Source of the DNA: Ignavibacteriales bacterium | Lineage (GTDB): Bacteria; Bacteroidota; Ignavibacteria; Ignavibacteriales; Melioribacteraceae | Direction: 5' to 3' | Assembly: GCA_026390775.1 (NCBI GenBank) | Contig: JAPLFF010000007.1 | Location: forward strand, 992,001 to 1,056,000 | Length of the DNA stretch: 64,000 nt | Part shown: piece after piece, positions 35,877-44,815 of the stretch | Position numbering within the stretch: the first letter of the stretch is position 1 | Layout: every line of letters begins with the position of its first letter | The notes under the pieces: model-generated | What the model saw: the letters and a program-made list of their open reading frames with translations, nothing else | Told to the model about the DNA's origin: nothing | The model's database searches: none | Translations under genes and position numbers: made by a program

Positions 35877-36848
35877 TTATTGAACATTAAACGTTGCCGG
35901 CTTGGATTGTGCTCTGTTTTGAAAATCATCTATTCCCCAAATTACCCAATAGTAATTTCCGGCAGGTAAATTAATTTCAGTTATAGCTTCAATATCATCC
36001 TTGGAAATCTTTTGCTTTTCCCATTTCAATTGGGAGTTTGCTTCATCAGTATATATTTGAAGCATATACTGAAAATTAAATCCAGGTAAAAATCTGTTCC
36101 ATTTGAGAACCGGTTTAGAACCAACTGTTATACCGTTAGCGGGTAATTCAAATAAAATTTCTTGTTTGATGATTCTCTTTATCGTTGAAGTACCCACAGT
36201 AAAAAATTTGCCAAGTCGGTCTCTTACTATTATATCAAAATTTTTTCCTATCGCATCATCTATTGAAGGAAGACTATTCTTGCTTCCATACAGATAGCTT
36301 AGTTCATATAAACGAGTCTGAGAATTATATATTAATTGCTTATTAAAATTTAATGCATTGCAGCGTACATAAACGCTGTCTATGTCATTCTCAACATCTG
36401 TAATAGATGCTTGAACGAACAAAGTATATCTTTGGTCATCTTGATATCGGTTCTCAACACTTGTGTAGATTGCTAAATTATCTAACTTGGGAATAGAATT
36501 GAGTGAAGTTGTCCCGAGATTAATGTTTTTCTGGTTTTGCCAATTTATTCTTATTGAATCTTTACTATAGCTGTCCTTTTCTAAATAAAGAATTCCATCA
36601 ATCATTGGTAAGTTTTCTAATTTATAATATCCGTTAGCATCCGTCTCAAGAGTTCTATTATCATTTTTCCAGGAAACTTTTACTCCCATAATCGCTTGTT
36701 GAGGAATTGTTTGTGTTTTAACAAATCCATAAAACTGTCCAAGTTTGGAATCCGGATTATTCGGGTCCAATGGATTAAGTTTTGGCGCATCGCATGAGAT
36801 AACGAACAACAAACCCATAAAGACAATTAGACTACGAAAAATTTTCAT
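35877..36848 (-). CDS. lipoprotein with regulatory (carboxypeptidase-like) domain
   Basis: A 323-residue lipoprotein; the start at ATG 36848 (MKIFRSLIVFMGLLFVISC) gives a signal ending in VISC, better than the earlier ATG at 36893. It is followed by PKLNPLDPNNPDSKLG, then a carboxypeptidase-regulatory-like beta-sandwich (GFVKTQTIPQQAIMGVKVSW, ETDANGYYKLENLPMIDG), and a longer beta-rich region ending in FN3-like strands (NYYWVIWGIDDFQNRAQ). First gene of the operon. Its location at the membrane surface makes it a candidate ligand or scaffold for the PEGA kinase. Confidence 0.8.
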   Translation of the reverse strand: MKIFRSLIVFMGLLFVISCDAPKLNPLDPNNPDSKLGQFYGFVKTQTIPQQAIMGVKVSWKNDNRTLETDANGYYKLENLPMIDGILYLEKDSYSKDSIRINWQNQKNINLGTTSLNSIPKLDNLAIYTSVENRYQDDQRYTLFVQASITDVENDIDSVYVRCNALNFNKQLIYNSQTRLYELSYLYGSKNSLPSIDDAIGKNFDIIVRDRLGKFFTVGTSTIKRIIKQEILFELPANGITVGSKPVLKWNRFLPGFNFQYMLQIYTDEANSQLKWEKQKISKDDIEAITEINLPAGNYYWVIWGIDDFQNRAQSKPATFNVQ

Positions 36849-36942
36849 ACAGACAATTTTCAATGTTAATAATTTGCGAGATAAATCATCCAACTTTAAA
36901 AATCCCCAATTTCCAGAGCTAATATGCAGGAAATAATCTGAA

Positions 36943-37731
36943 TTATAAACTCAAAAATAAATTTCCTGTGGAATAGAGCACAGCTCTACCAGATATTTTA
37001 ACCCGTTTTCCAAGGTCTTCACAAAAAAGCTCTCCTTCTCTTTTAGATACTTGAAGTGCACGAAAATTTTTCTTACCTAATTTTTCCGCCCAATATGGAA
37101 TAAGAACAGTATGTGATGAGCCGGTAACCGGATCTTCGTTAATGCCTTCATTGGGGGCAAACATGCGCGATACAAAATCTGCTTCTTTTCCTTTTGATGA
37201 AATTATTACTGCATGAGGATGAATTTGTTTTATCAATTCGAAATTTGGTTGAAAGTTGCGGATGTAATCTTCGGAATCAAAAACTGCGAGAACATAAAAT
37301 CCATTTTGTAAAACTTCCAGCGGCTCTTTATCAAAACAATTTTTAATTGTGTCGGTAATTTTGATTGGCGTTGGTTTATGTGAGGGAAAGTCGAGTGTCA
37401 ACATCTCTCCATTTCTTTCAACAATTAGTTCTCCGCTCTTTGATATGAATTTTATTGTGTTCGAGTTCTTCTCAATAAAATTAAAAATTACAAATGCAGA
37501 GGCAAGCGTAGCGTGTCCGCATAAAGGAACCTCGCTCGCCGGTGTCATCCATCGAATTTTATAATGCTCTCCTTCTTTAACAAAATAAGCTGTCTCGGAT
37601 AAATTATTTTCTACGGCAATGTTTTGAAGAGTTGAATCATCTAACCATTTTTCTAACGGAATAACCGCAGCCGGATTACCGCCAAAAAGTTTTGTTGTGA
37701 AAGCATCAACTTGATATAATGGTAAAGTCAT
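36943..37731 (-). CDS. PhzF-family isomerase/epimerase-like protein
   Basis: A 262-residue PhzF-type protein. The start is ATG 37731 with AAGGAG seven bases before it; the TTG 15 bases upstream is not used. Signature FGGNPAAVIPLEKW, catalytic Glu in NLSETAYFV, and DPVTGSSHTVL in the second half. The family catalyses isomerisation of small acids; the substrate in this lineage is unknown. Stand-alone. Confidence 0.9.
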   Translation of the reverse strand: MTLPLYQVDAFTTKLFGGNPAAVIPLEKWLDDSTLQNIAVENNLSETAYFVKEGEHYKIRWMTPASEVPLCGHATLASAFVIFNFIEKNSNTIKFISKSGELIVERNGEMLTLDFPSHKPTPIKITDTIKNCFDKEPLEVLQNGFYVLAVFDSEDYIRNFQPNFELIKQIHPHAVIISSKGKEADFVSRMFAPNEGINEDPVTGSSHTVLIPYWAEKLGKKNFRALQVSKREGELFCEDLGKRVKISGRAVLYSTGNLFLSL

Positions 37732-37816
37732 ATTTTTCTCCTTCAAATCGTAATCATGCTCATGATTTTGCCCTTGATCGTTTTCTATTTGAGCAGATCG
37801 AGATCATGAGCAAGAT

Positions 37817-38353
37817 TTATTTAAAATACATTTCTTTATGCAAAAAAGGAATTACCGCAACTTTCAATCCTTCAACGTAAAGTTCTTTTCTATTCATAAC
37901 ACCATTTGTGAAAAACCCGATCGCACCGTTTTTCTGTTTTGTGTTTTGTTGATTCATAATTTCATCCATTACATCACCAAGTTCAATCCCTCGCAAAAGT
38001 TTTTCAACAACACTTGGTGGAAGTTGAAAATGTGGAGACGTTCCAAATCCGGTTCTTCCATTATTATCTAAAACACAGATACAACCAAAAGCAAACCACT
38101 TGCTGAATTGTTCCGTAATTCCTCCTTCAATTCTCACAAATAATTCAGCGCCGAGATTTTGCAAATCGTTAATCTCTTTCAATCTTAACGCACGGTTTTG
38201 CGCTCCGGTATATGTTTCATCGTTAATCGGTTGAACTGAAACTCCGGATTCAATCTCAGTTCCAATTACTTCAATATTTTTAAAATAATTTTTAAGCGCA
38301 TCATCAACTGAAGATATTTTTACTGGATTTTTTGAGCCGACAAGAATTTTCAT
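37817..38353 (-). CDS. yjjX: inosine/xanthosine triphosphatase (YjjX family)
   Basis: A 178-residue NTPase: MKILVGSKNPVKISSV at the N-terminus and ETYTGAQNRAL and RIEGGITEQFSKWF motifs of the non-canonical purine NTP pyrophosphatase family. It hydrolyses ITP/XTP to keep them out of nucleic acids. Its stop is adjacent to the neighbouring esterase gene (38354), with the genes reading in the same direction. Confidence 0.88.
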   Translation of the reverse strand: MKILVGSKNPVKISSVDDALKNYFKNIEVIGTEIESGVSVQPINDETYTGAQNRALRLKEINDLQNLGAELFVRIEGGITEQFSKWFAFGCICVLDNNGRTGFGTSPHFQLPPSVVEKLLRGIELGDVMDEIMNQQNTKQKNGAIGFFTNGVMNRKELYVEGLKVAVIPFLHKEMYFK

Positions 38354-39490
38354 TTAATGAACACCAAAAAATATCTTTATTGGTTTCCAAACACGCTTAG
38401 CCCAGGCAGCTTCATTGTGTTCAGCGTTCTTATCAAGAAAAACAAAAAGATCTTTCCCTTCTTTATAACCTTTCTCTTTCAGTACTTCAATCATTTTATC
38501 AACACCTGGTTGAAGCACTGTTTCCAGACCTACGCCGCCGTTATCTATATATATTAGCAACTTCTTCTTTGGTGATTTATCATCTTGAATGACTTTAGTG
38601 TAATCAAAATCGCGGAACATAAATGCCGGGGAAAAACAGGCTGCTTTTGAAAACACATTGGGATAATTCCATGCACAGATCATCGAAATTAGTCCGCCCA
38701 TTGATGAACCGCCTATTGCTGTATGTTTTGCCTCCGGTAGTGTTCTATATTCTTTATCAATGAAAGGTTTTATTTGTTCCACTATCAATTTCATATAAAG
38801 TTTTCCAAGCGGTGTATTGCTGTATTCCGTTCCGCGGTCGTCAGTGTTATTTATTCCAACAATGATGAACGGTTCAACCTCTCCCGCGCGGATTAAACTG
38901 TCTGCGGCTTCATCAACTTGCCAATCAATAAATGTATTTGAAGTTCTCGGATCTACAAGGTTCTGTCCATCGTGCATATAAAATACAGGATATCGTTTCT
39001 TTATATTGATTTCATAATCCGGTGGGAGCCAAACAAAAATGTTGCGTGGTTTTAATCCGAGAAGAATAAAATTTTTATGATATTTAACTGTTCCGGTAAT
39101 TTGTCCTTTCACTTTGAAATTAAATTTATCTCGCCAATTAAAAATTGTTATCGATACAGTAGTATCGCGATTGGCTACTAATACTGAGTTTTGAGGAACG
39201 GAAGAATCGCTTCCGAGAGCTTCGGTTGCCCAGCTTCCTTTTGTAAATTTATATTCGAGCCGAGTTCCTTTTGATATTTCAAATTTCTTACTCCAGATTT
39301 TATTGCCGTAAGTATCCAGCATTACTTTGTCCGGTCGCCATCCGCCAAGCTCATCAACATTTCCCGCAACATAAATTTTTGTTGTGTCCTCCAGTGTTGG
39401 CGAAATAACTTCTAAAGTTACTTTTACTTTCTCTTGTGCGTTTAGAAGAGACAAAGATAAAACTAGCAAAACAAAAAAATTTTTCATCAT
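38354..39490 (-). CDS. secreted esterase with N-terminal CBM20-like domain
   Basis: A 378-residue protein: signal peptide (MMKNFFVLLVLSLSLLNAQ), a starch-binding-type beta domain (about 22-105; IYVAGNVDELGGWRPDK), and an esterase domain of the Esterase-D/Fes type (about 130-375) with nucleophile GGSSMGG and acid/base His in AEHNEAAW. Suggests an enzyme acting on a polysaccharide ester or siderophore-like substrate at the cell surface. It ends one base before the ITPase start. Confidence 0.85.
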   Translation of the reverse strand: MMKNFFVLLVLSLSLLNAQEKVKVTLEVISPTLEDTTKIYVAGNVDELGGWRPDKVMLDTYGNKIWSKKFEISKGTRLEYKFTKGSWATEALGSDSSVPQNSVLVANRDTTVSITIFNWRDKFNFKVKGQITGTVKYHKNFILLGLKPRNIFVWLPPDYEINIKKRYPVFYMHDGQNLVDPRTSNTFIDWQVDEAADSLIRAGEVEPFIIVGINNTDDRGTEYSNTPLGKLYMKLIVEQIKPFIDKEYRTLPEAKHTAIGGSSMGGLISMICAWNYPNVFSKAACFSPAFMFRDFDYTKVIQDDKSPKKKLLIYIDNGGVGLETVLQPGVDKMIEVLKEKGYKEGKDLFVFLDKNAEHNEAAWAKRVWKPIKIFFGVH

Positions 39491-39634
39491 ACTTTCCTTT
39501 AATGATTTTTCCTTTACTTAACCGTCAATGTTTTTTTAATTCTAATTGTATCAACCCGATGATTTCGCCAATAACACATGGCAATACAGATATTGATAAA
39601 CCAATTTTCTTTGAGAAGTTTGGTTTATTCCAAC

Positions 39635-40189
39635 CTATGTTGTTGCCGCAACCACTGCGACCGTGGAAGAATCCATCTGAAGAACAATTATTAAATACCA
39701 ACCGAGTAAAATCAAAATTGAAAGTTCTTTAAGATTTTTTTTGTGATCCGAAAATTCAACACGTGCTTGTGTCTTGAACCAATCTTTTAACTTCGGTTCT
39801 TCAACGCCTGAACGGAATATAACAACAGATTCACCGTCGGAATTTTTGAACTCAAACTTTGTAGCCCAAAAATTTGATGACTGCCATTGATATTTCTTTC
39901 CATTATTAAATTCTAAGATCCCGCTTGATGCCATCAGATTCGGTTTGAACACGGCGAGATCATTTTCCTCTCCGGTATTTCTAATTGTTATTCGTGTTGT
40001 AAAAAATCCCACCCGTTTGAAAGTCCATTTTCCGTCAAATGTTTCCGCCTCGGCAAGCGATCCAACCGATTTGGGAAACAATAACGTGCCGAACAAATCA
40101 TCTTTAATGCGCAGTTCAAATAATTGTTGAGTGGCTTTTGGTTGAATCCAATTTAAATGTTCGTTTGATATTTCTTTTAATGATTTCAT
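39635..40189 (-). CDS. hypothetical protein with C-terminal membrane anchor
   Basis: A 184-residue protein: soluble beta-rich part (about 1-150) with AEAETFDGKWTFKRVGFF and a short hydrophobic helix at the end (about 157-170, SILILLGWYLIIVLQM), then a VAVVAATT tail. It resembles a tubby/scramblase-like small beta protein only in outline; no family assigned. It reads in the same direction as its thioesterase neighbour, 19 bases apart. Confidence 0.6.
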   Translation of the reverse strand: MKSLKEISNEHLNWIQPKATQQLFELRIKDDLFGTLLFPKSVGSLAEAETFDGKWTFKRVGFFTTRITIRNTGEENDLAVFKPNLMASSGILEFNNGKKYQWQSSNFWATKFEFKNSDGESVVIFRSGVEEPKLKDWFKTQARVEFSDHKKNLKELSILILLGWYLIIVLQMDSSTVAVVAATT

Positions 40190-40207
40190 TTTATCATTCC
40201 AAATAAT

Positions 40208-40693
40208 TTATTTTGCTCTTGCAAGTCCGACAAAAATTCCTTTATGAGTGGCAACTAGTTCGCCTTGCGAATATAGATTTGTGAACATTGAAATTCTTGC
40301 TTTTCCTTTTGCAAGCAAACCGTTCTTAAACTCATTCCACAATTTTTCATTCAGCGTATCGCATACCGCTTCAAAGTCTGTGCGTGCCGGACGTAAATAT
40401 TTCATATTGCTTTCTTGAATTACAATTACACATTTGAGTTTCTCTTCCGCTGCCCTAAAATGCAAAATTGACCACCCGGCTAAAATACCTAGCGTTGAAA
40501 GACTGCCTCCGAAAGCAGTTTCATAATGATTGTCATTCGGTTTTATCGGCGCGGATAGTTTGATCGAATAGAGTTGTAAATCTTCAATACGGAAATTCAT
40601 ATAATCGGTTATTGGAATGCTACTTCGAATATAATTTTGAAGATCGAAAACTTTTTTGTTTGATAAATCTTTACTTTCATCCCGCAAAAACAT
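40208..40693 (-). CDS. YiiD C-terminal-like thioesterase
   Basis: A 161-residue hotdog-fold protein (start ATG 40693 with GAGG just upstream; the TTG 33 bases earlier only adds a tail). Motifs: IPITDYMNFRIEDLQLYS, NHYETAFGGSLSTLGILAGW, MKYLRPARTDFEAVC, TNLYSQGELVATHKGIFVGL. This matches the YiiD_C (PF09500-type) thioesterase group. Substrate unknown. Between a membrane hypothetical and a DinB-like protein. Confidence 0.78.
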   Translation of the reverse strand: MFLRDESKDLSNKKVFDLQNYIRSSIPITDYMNFRIEDLQLYSIKLSAPIKPNDNHYETAFGGSLSTLGILAGWSILHFRAAEEKLKCVIVIQESNMKYLRPARTDFEAVCDTLNEKLWNEFKNGLLAKGKARISMFTNLYSQGELVATHKGIFVGLARAK

Positions 40694-40759
40694 TGATGCC
40701 TCATCTTTGTGTTTAATTAATAACAATAGCTCCGGAGCGATTGTTCCGTTATTAAGAAA

Positions 40760-41245
40760 TTATTCCTCCAATAGAATGAATATTTGATTCAAATGATGTT
40801 TCATGTGACCGATGTAATCTTCTATTAAATATTCCAAGGTTGCAGATTCATTTTTAGATAACTCTTTCCATGCAATCTGATCGTAATTGTGATTTATTGT
40901 TGATTTCTTTAACACGTCATCCGGTATTGACCCGATCACTCGGACTAATTGTAAATTATTCATCGTCCATAAACCAATTAGAAAATTCCATTCGGCGTTC
41001 TGGTAATGCTGCGCTTCAACCCATTTGTTTTGATCGTAACCGGAGAATTCTAAATCACTTTTGAATTGGCCGTTGACAAATCTTATCATGTTATTAAAAG
41101 AGGAATCAATCAAGTGACCCAATATTTCTTTCGATGACCATTTATCCGGCGAAAATTTCTTTGAGCTTTGTTGTTCAGTTACTGTTTTTAATTTTTTCTC
41201 TGATGATTCTAAAACAGAATTTAATTTGCGTGCTAAATCATTCAT
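40760..41245 (-). CDS. DinB-family metal-dependent protein
   Basis: A 161-residue four-helix-bundle protein. The start ATG 41245 has GGAG about 9 bases upstream. Motifs KWSSKEILGHLIDSSFNNM and EDYIGHMKHHLNQIF supply three metal-binding His residues expected for DinB/YfiT proteins. Role in stress or thiol chemistry is typical of the family but not shown here. Confidence 0.85.
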   Translation of the reverse strand: MNDLARKLNSVLESSEKKLKTVTEQQSSKKFSPDKWSSKEILGHLIDSSFNNMIRFVNGQFKSDLEFSGYDQNKWVEAQHYQNAEWNFLIGLWTMNNLQLVRVIGSIPDDVLKKSTINHNYDQIAWKELSKNESATLEYLIEDYIGHMKHHLNQIFILLEE

Positions 41246-41274
41246 TGTTAACGACTCCAAATAAGTTAATTGTT

Positions 41275-41925
41275 CTAAGATATTTGTTTTAATGCTTCAA
41301 GGAATGATTCCGTAAGCGGAGCTTCGATTGAAATATTTTTCTTATCCGGCAGCTGAAACTCAAGACGCTTTGCATGAAGCATTATTCGTAAATATTTTTC
41401 TTGAATTGTTTTGTCGCCGTAACGCAAATCGCCTGCAATCGGGAAACCAATACTATATAGATGAACGCGTAGTTGATGGCGGCGGCCTGTTGATGGATTT
41501 AATTCCAACAAAGTATAATCGCGGAGTCTTTGAACAACATGGAATTTCGTTTCACTAGGTTTTCCATTCCGGTCATCAACACCCATTCTTCCCGAACCGA
41601 ATTCGCGAATCGGTTTCTTAATCACGCCGTCATTTTCTTTTATAATTCCGTGAACCACTGCTGTATAATACTTTTTTACTTTTCTCCCGGCAAATTGATC
41701 GTTTAAGTATTTATGTGCATCCGAATTCTTTGCGAATAGAATTACACCGCTAACTTCTTTATCCAACCTGTGAACGATAAAAAGTTTTTGTTCGTATTTT
41801 TTTTCTAGAAGTGAATGAAGAGAATCAACAGTTGTGTCGTTTTCTGTTATTGAGGCAAGCCCTTCCGGTTTGTTAACAGCAATAACATTTTTGTCTTCAA
41901 AAAGTATTTCAATTTGATCAGCCAT
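41275..41925 (-). CDS. RluA-family pseudouridine synthase
   Basis: A 216-residue synthase with catalytic Asp in HRLDKEVSGVILFAKN and the binding motifs NPSTGRRHQLRVHL and LHAKRLEFQLP. No S4 domain is present; it is the compact RluA/RsuA-like form. It modifies uridines in rRNA or tRNA; which site cannot be said. It lies upstream of the DinB gene on the same strand. Confidence 0.9.
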   Translation of the reverse strand: MADQIEILFEDKNVIAVNKPEGLASITENDTTVDSLHSLLEKKYEQKLFIVHRLDKEVSGVILFAKNSDAHKYLNDQFAGRKVKKYYTAVVHGIIKENDGVIKKPIREFGSGRMGVDDRNGKPSETKFHVVQRLRDYTLLELNPSTGRRHQLRVHLYSIGFPIAGDLRYGDKTIQEKYLRIMLHAKRLEFQLPDKKNISIEAPLTESFLEALKQIS

Positions 41926-41974
41926 TAATCGCTTCCTTAATTGTACTAATTTGTTTTGCGGATGCCGTCATCGT

Positions 41975-42607
41975 TCAAGATAAAATGTCAAGGCAATAAA
42001 CCGGTTTTGAATCTAAGCTTGATTTAACAAAACCCATCCGCTTCAAATATTGTTCATGCTTCTTGTTGCCAGTATCGCTGTAAATCTTTTTTATTTTTTT
42101 CTCTTTGAGTATTTCATGAAATACATATTTGCCGATCTTAAAATCTCTGTAGTCGGGAATTGCATAATCTAATTTCATGTAGATGCAGTCATTGTCAAGA
42201 TATTCCGAGCAGACAAGTCCAGCAGGAACAGTATCTCTTAGTACGAACATCACGTGGGATTTATCGTTCGGTTCAAAAATAAAATTGGGAATGAATTTTG
42301 TTATTTCCTTCTCGTGAAATTTCAAAAAATATTCCAAATATTCGGAATTTGTTTTCACCTCCAATATGCGGAAGTATTCTTTAGCGCCGAATATCTGAAG
42401 CAGATAATAAACATCAACGAGTGTAATAAACCCGTTAAGCATAAAGACCGGGTATGCTTTAATAATTAATCCGTAACTGGAAAATAACATCGCCCCGCAT
42501 AGATTTATAATTCTAAGTTTTACAATCGAGCTCATCATCAAAGAAACTGCAATAATAGCTGATGCAGCGTAACCGAAGAGCACGATCGGCTGTATGTTGT
42601 TAAACAT
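41975..42607 (-). CDS. YgjV-like membrane domain fused to a GNAT acetyltransferase
   Basis: A 210-residue protein with a start at ATG 42607 (or 42622). Residues about 1-80 are three helices resembling YgjV-type inner-membrane proteins (NIQPIVLFGYAASAIIAVSL, YGLIIKAYPVFMLNGFITLV). Residues about 95-210 form a GNAT-like domain (GLVCSEYLDNDCIYMKLDYA, KIYSDTGNKKHEQYLKRMGF). This two-part layout is unusual but each part is recognisable. Function unknown. Confidence 0.72.
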   Translation of the reverse strand: MFNNIQPIVLFGYAASAIIAVSLMMSSIVKLRIINLCGAMLFSSYGLIIKAYPVFMLNGFITLVDVYYLLQIFGAKEYFRILEVKTNSEYLEYFLKFHEKEITKFIPNFIFEPNDKSHVMFVLRDTVPAGLVCSEYLDNDCIYMKLDYAIPDYRDFKIGKYVFHEILKEKKIKKIYSDTGNKKHEQYLKRMGFVKSSLDSKPVYCLDILS

Positions 42608-42652
42608 TTTTCTCCATTTCAATTTTTGTTTATAATTCTAATTTCTGCCGAT

Positions 42653-43549
42653 TTATTTTTCTGATTCTGAAAAAACAGATTTCAATCCATGGGTTACTAT
42701 ATATGGAATTATAGTATAGTGGGTTTCTCCTTCGGCAATTTCGGATTTTAACTTCATTCCATCATAGCCATGTGATTTTAAGTTATTAACTAATTGTGTC
42801 CAGGGATTTTTAAATGTTTCGTTTTCTAGAGAACCAACCGCTGTGTAAATAATTGACTTTAATGATTTATGATCTTGCGAGAATTTTGCTTCTTCCTTTA
42901 TTAATAATCCATCATCCCATAATAAAGCCGGGCTAATTGCGATATATCTTTTAAATAATTCCGGTTCCTTAAACAATGAATAAAAAACAAAAAGTCCGCC
43001 CAATGAATGACCTTCTATTGTTCTGTCACCGGGACTAAATCTATAATTCGATTCAACATACGGTATCAATTCGTCTTTGATAAATCCAAGAAATTTTTCT
43101 GCCCCGCCTGAAATTGGGAATGTTGATCTAAATTCTTCCGGCAGTTTTTCCGGCTGGATCTGTGTTGGTGTAAAATCTCGCGCTCGATTATAATTAAATT
43201 CTTTAGAGCCGCCCTCGGATGATATACCTACAATTATTACTTCGGGAATTTCTTTATCGAACGAAAGCAAGCGCGCCATTTGAACCATAATTCCAAATGA
43301 TGAATATGCATCAAGCATGTAAACAACGGGATAAGTTTTATTAGATGTAGAATAACTGCCCGGCAGTGCAACAAATATCGGGTAGGTTACGCTATTTATT
43401 TTTGATGTAATATTTATTACTTGTGAGCGGTGTATTGTAACTGGAGTGGCTTTATCTGTTGCTTTATCTTGTGATTTTAGCTGGAGAGCAGGCAACATTG
43501 CCCAACAAAAAAATAGGGTAAGAAATATTTTCTGAATATAATTTTTCAT
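42653..43549 (-). CDS. secreted alpha/beta-hydrolase esterase (Fes/IroE-like)
   Basis: A 298-residue protein: signal peptide (LTLFFCWAMLPALQLKS), an esterase fold with nucleophile GHSLGGLF at about 183 and catalytic His in AEGETHYTIIP. Similar to putative iron-siderophore or carbohydrate esterases. It follows the YgjV-GNAT gene upstream, and is divergent from alanine racemase. The nearby esterase at 38354 is a different subtype. Confidence 0.85.
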   Translation of the reverse strand: MKNYIQKIFLTLFFCWAMLPALQLKSQDKATDKATPVTIHRSQVINITSKINSVTYPIFVALPGSYSTSNKTYPVVYMLDAYSSFGIMVQMARLLSFDKEIPEVIIVGISSEGGSKEFNYNRARDFTPTQIQPEKLPEEFRSTFPISGGAEKFLGFIKDELIPYVESNYRFSPGDRTIEGHSLGGLFVFYSLFKEPELFKRYIAISPALLWDDGLLIKEEAKFSQDHKSLKSIIYTAVGSLENETFKNPWTQLVNNLKSHGYDGMKLKSEIAEGETHYTIIPYIVTHGLKSVFSESEK

Positions 43550-43659
43550 TTTTCTCCATTCTGGATTGTCGTTTAATTAAATATATAGCTTGCAGATACA
43601 TTATTCCATTCTAGTTATATTATAAAATATTACTTTTACATTAACAAAAAACTTAAGCG

Positions 43660-44811
43660 ATGGCAAACACGATTAATCACCCGACAATGAGCGTGGACGA
43701 AATTATTCGTCCTACGCGTTTAGAAATTGATCTGAAAATTTTATCCGATAATTTTAATAAAATAAAAAAGTTTGTTTCACCGGCGAAGATGATGCCGATC
43801 TTAAAAGCCAACGCTTACGGACACGGATTGGTAAGAGTTGCTCGATTGATGCAGGAACTAAAATCAGATTGTGTCGGAGTCGCTGTTCTTGAAGAAGGAA
43901 TTCTTTTGCGGGAACAGGGAATTACAATTCCAATTTTAGTACTGGGAGGAATTTGGGGAAATCAAATTCCGCTTTTCTTAAAACATGATTTAACAATTAC
44001 AGCGTCTTCCATTGGTAAGTTGAATCAAATAGATGAACTTGCTTCGATGATGAAAACAAAAGCTAAAGTTCATCTAAAGATTGATACAGGAATGGAACGG
44101 ATCGGGGTTCATTATTATACTGCGGAAAAATTTCTTGATGCCGCTGTTAAATGTAAAAATATTAGAATAGACGGAATATATTCTCATCTTGCAAATTCGG
44201 AACTGAGAGACACATCCTATACGCGCACACAACTTGAAAGATTCCACGATGTATTAAAGTTCTTCGAAAAACATTCTATCGAAATGCCGCTTCGTCATAT
44301 CGCAAACTCTGGTGCAATACTTCAAATGTCCGAAGCCAATCTTGATATGGTGCGTCCCGGAATTTTATTATACGGAGTTTATCCTTCACAAGAAATCCCA
44401 CAAACGATAAAAGTCCATCCGGCATTAACATGGAAATCGTTGGTAGTTTATTTTAAAATCATCAAAGCGGGTCATCCTGTCGGATATGGTTTAACGTGGA
44501 AGCCCGAGCACGACATCCGAGCAGTTACTATTCCTCTCGGTTATGGAGATGGGTATTTGCGAAGCATGACTCACAAAGCTGAGGTTTTAATCCGTGGAAA
44601 ACGTTATCCTGTTGTTGGATCAATTTCAATGGATCAAATTGTTGTGAACATCGAAAACGATTCTGCATTTAACGGCGATGAAGTTATTTTGATTGGTCAA
44701 GACGGTTCAAATAAAATTACAGTTGAAGAACTAGCGGATTGGGCAGGAACAATTCCTTATGAAATTCTAACTAATATAAATACGCGGGTGCCGAGAGTTT
44801 ACTTGGAATAA
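43660..44811 (+). CDS. alr: alanine racemase
   Basis: A 383-residue PLP enzyme: Lys49 in MMPILKANAYGHG, the C-terminal barrel with SMDQIVVNI, and substrate-binding Tyr region in PLGYGDGYLRS. Provides D-alanine for peptidoglycan. No neighbouring cell-wall gene. The start is the first ATG; the SD is weak (AAGCG). It ends four bases before the convergent 603-residue gene. Confidence 0.94.
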   Translation: MANTINHPTMSVDEIIRPTRLEIDLKILSDNFNKIKKFVSPAKMMPILKANAYGHGLVRVARLMQELKSDCVGVAVLEEGILLREQGITIPILVLGGIWGNQIPLFLKHDLTITASSIGKLNQIDELASMMKTKAKVHLKIDTGMERIGVHYYTAEKFLDAAVKCKNIRIDGIYSHLANSELRDTSYTRTQLERFHDVLKFFEKHSIEMPLRHIANSGAILQMSEANLDMVRPGILLYGVYPSQEIPQTIKVHPALTWKSLVVYFKIIKAGHPVGYGLTWKPEHDIRAVTIPLGYGDGYLRSMTHKAEVLIRGKRYPVVGSISMDQIVVNIENDSAFNGDEVILIGQDGSNKITVEELADWAGTIPYEILTNINTRVPRVYLE

Positions 44812-44815
44812 TCTT

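Noticed and set aside
37747-37816. Palindrome-rich spacer (AATCAT-gctc-ATGATT and GATCATGAGCAAGAT) between PhzF and ITPase
   Set aside because: Arms are short and the context offers no T-run or promoter position; I could not support a specific element.
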